From the NCBI GenBank assembly GCA_016744995.1, contig JADGDG010000022.1:1-64000 (forward strand): 64,000 nucleotides of DNA, read 5' to 3'. The stretch is from Gammaproteobacteria bacterium. GTDB taxonomy: Bacteria; Pseudomonadota; Gammaproteobacteria; GRL18. The notes below the pieces were generated by a model. The model was not told the DNA's origin, did not search any database, and saw nothing but the letters and a program-made list of their open reading frames with translations. Position numbers and translations under genes: made by a program. Every line of letters starts with the position of its first letter. Position 1 is the first letter of the stretch. Below, piece by piece: positions 63,139-64,000 of this stretch.

Positions 63139-63199
63139 ATGGATGGCCTGTTCATATCCGGTTGGACTTGACTAGAACAGGTTCAATATTACACCACAA

Positions 63200-63478
63200 C
63201 TACACTACAAATCGATTTTTTGAAATATTAAATAATGGGCAGCCGAGATTACTGTTGTGAAAGTCTATCAAATAAAACAAGAAAGAGTATGAATACACCA
63301 ATAATAAATATATTACCAATAATATCCCCTCTGTTTTTTTTGTTTGAACTCTAAACAATCTCTTGCCATATTTTTTCTTTTTTATCTTAAATCCATCCTT
63401 AAAGACAAGGTAAAAAGACCCAACAATAACAAAGCTAAACAAACCAACAAGTAAGTATTTATACGTTTCAGACGTCAT
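63200..63478 (-). CDS. Two-helix membrane protein, unknown function
   Basis: A 92-residue protein with helices at about 9-27 and 52-72 and a basic loop ('DGFKIKKKKYGKRLFRVQTKK') between them. Two closely spaced ATGs could start it. No family recognised. Confidence 0.5.
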   Translation of the reverse strand: MTSETYKYLLVGLFSFVIVGSFYLVFKDGFKIKKKKYGKRLFRVQTKKTEGILLVIYLLLVYSYSFLFYLIDFHNSNLGCPLFNISKNRFVV

Positions 63479-63493
63479 TTTTCATTTTTATAA

Positions 63494-63580
63494 ACACAAC
63501 GACAGTTCTTGGGAAAACTGGTTGTGCTTTTTACTTTCAAACCACCGACAAATGATGGATAGCCTAGATTCCATGGTTAT
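63494..63580 (-). other. Hairpin and ATAAC box between minus-strand genes
   Basis: Minus strand: TTATAAC overlaps the stop of the 123-residue gene (63576-63582). About 50 bases later GCACAAC-CAGTT (63503-63507 and 63521-63527 read in reverse) pairs with AACTG-TC-GTTGTGT (down to 63494) around an 8-base loop. The strong hairpin with AAC/GTT outer boxes lies immediately before the next gene's start. It could be an attC-like site or a plain terminator. Confidence 0.3.
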
Positions 63581-63948
63581 AAGCTCTTTGCCAAATACCA
63601 TGCCTTACTTTCCTTTGAACTGACCAAGAAATAGGCAACAGCAAACATGAGTAACTCTACTGCATAGAATGCCTGTGCCATGCCAAAGCCAAACTCACTA
63701 AAATCCCATGCCAACGAGGCAAGCATGATTGCACCAACTAATACAAGAGTTAACTTAATATCTTTGCCATTAACTAAGTCCCAAATTATCCATGCAATAA
63801 TTAAAGCCCACACGACATTAATCCCAAGTATAAATGGATCATTGTAACTAATTTCTTCAAATTCAAGTCCATCAAAATAGACTGCGGTTAGTGTGGAAAT
63901 ACATGAAAAAACTAATGCTACTGCTGCTTTCTTTATATCAGACGGCAA
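63577..63948 (-). CDS. Four-helix membrane protein, unknown function
   Basis: A 123-residue protein with four hydrophobic helices ('AAVALVFSCISTLTAVYF', 'GINVVWALIIAWIIWDL', 'LTLVLVGAIMLASLAW', 'ELLMFAVAYFLV'). The start is TTG, supported by AAGGAGAG at the right distance. Two-sided helices with an Asp/Lys loop ('NGKDIK') recall small integral membrane proteins of unknown role. It is the first gene of the minus-strand run inside the window. Confidence 0.6.
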   Translation of the reverse strand: MPSDIKKAAVALVFSCISTLTAVYFDGLEFEEISYNDPFILGINVVWALIIAWIIWDLVNGKDIKLTLVLVGAIMLASLAWDFSEFGFGMAQAFYAVELLMFAVAYFLVSSKESKAWYLAKSL

Positions 63949-64000
63949 TGAAAACTCTCCTTGTTTGTGACTTATAAAGAGGGTATAGAATAACTCAATC

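Noticed and set aside
63030-63260. 76-codon plus-strand ORF overlapping two minus-strand genes
   Set aside because: It runs through a dispersed repeat and a hairpin, has no Shine-Dalgarno, and has composition unlike a protein.

Overview
The window looks like a chromosomal segment of a gammaproteobacterium of roughly 40% GC by eye (not computed). RapA, HflD, a MltD-type transglycosylase, a YaiL-like DUF2058 protein, PpnN, RluE, AcnB, PurB and an LpxL-type acyltransferase are all typical of that class. A secreted Pro/Tyr/Asn/Gly-repeat protein resembling sulfur globule proteins, a five-heme cytochrome c and an epsilonproteobacterial-type fumarate reductase hint at a sulfur- or redox-gradient lifestyle, but the genus cannot be fixed from the sequence. 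No rRNA, tRNA, CRISPR array, intact IS or prophage was seen.

Layout. 0-7.5 kb: ppnN, two small unknown genes, mltD-like, DUF2058, ugd, the decayed end of a probable tyrosine autokinase gene, and a SYLF protein. 7.7-11.2 kb: frdCAB, closest by eye to Wolinella QFR. 11.2-16.8 kb: a small exported fragment, a MITE-like element, a GspE/PilB ATPase, rluE, an exported hypothetical protein, mnmA and hflD. 16.9-24.6 kb: a compact MoxR-DUF58-DUF4381-BatA-BatB/C-BatD operon. 24.7-36.7 kb: apaH, mnmD, acnB, purB, thrS, a 6-phosphofructokinase and several unknowns, one of which appears to start at AUU. 36.8-45.7 kb: rapA, a class I DAHP synthase, an LpxL-like acyltransferase facing a ketoacyl synthase/ACP pair, and a large coiled-coil SPOR protein. 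45.8-57.5 kb: a multiheme cytochrome, an HD-domain alarmone-hydrolase-like protein, an MscS-like channel, TetR, small membrane proteins, an M48 lipoprotein, a Sel1-SLT lytic transglycosylase, and an overlapping STAS/DHH pair.

57.5-64 kb differs from the rest. It is visibly AT-richer, every credible gene is on the minus strand, and the genes are small and unrelated: two GNATs, a P-loop kinase, AraC-GyrI, a PEP-CTERM-like protein, DUF1439 and small membrane proteins. Several genes end in or just before a (C/T)ATAAC box followed by an inverted-repeat structure and a GTT box. The clearest case, 57555-57638, has the R-L-loop-L-R layout of an integron attC site and lies directly beyond the last housekeeping gene. 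I read this region, tentatively, as an integron gene-cassette array or a cluster of attC sites whose integrase, if any, lies beyond position 64000.

Repeats. A palindromic CCCCCTTCTT/AAGAAGGGGG repeat occurs in several intergenic gaps and once inside the mnmD reading frame. A short ACAGGA-GCCA-AATTT repeat occurs three times in the 60-63 kb accessory region.
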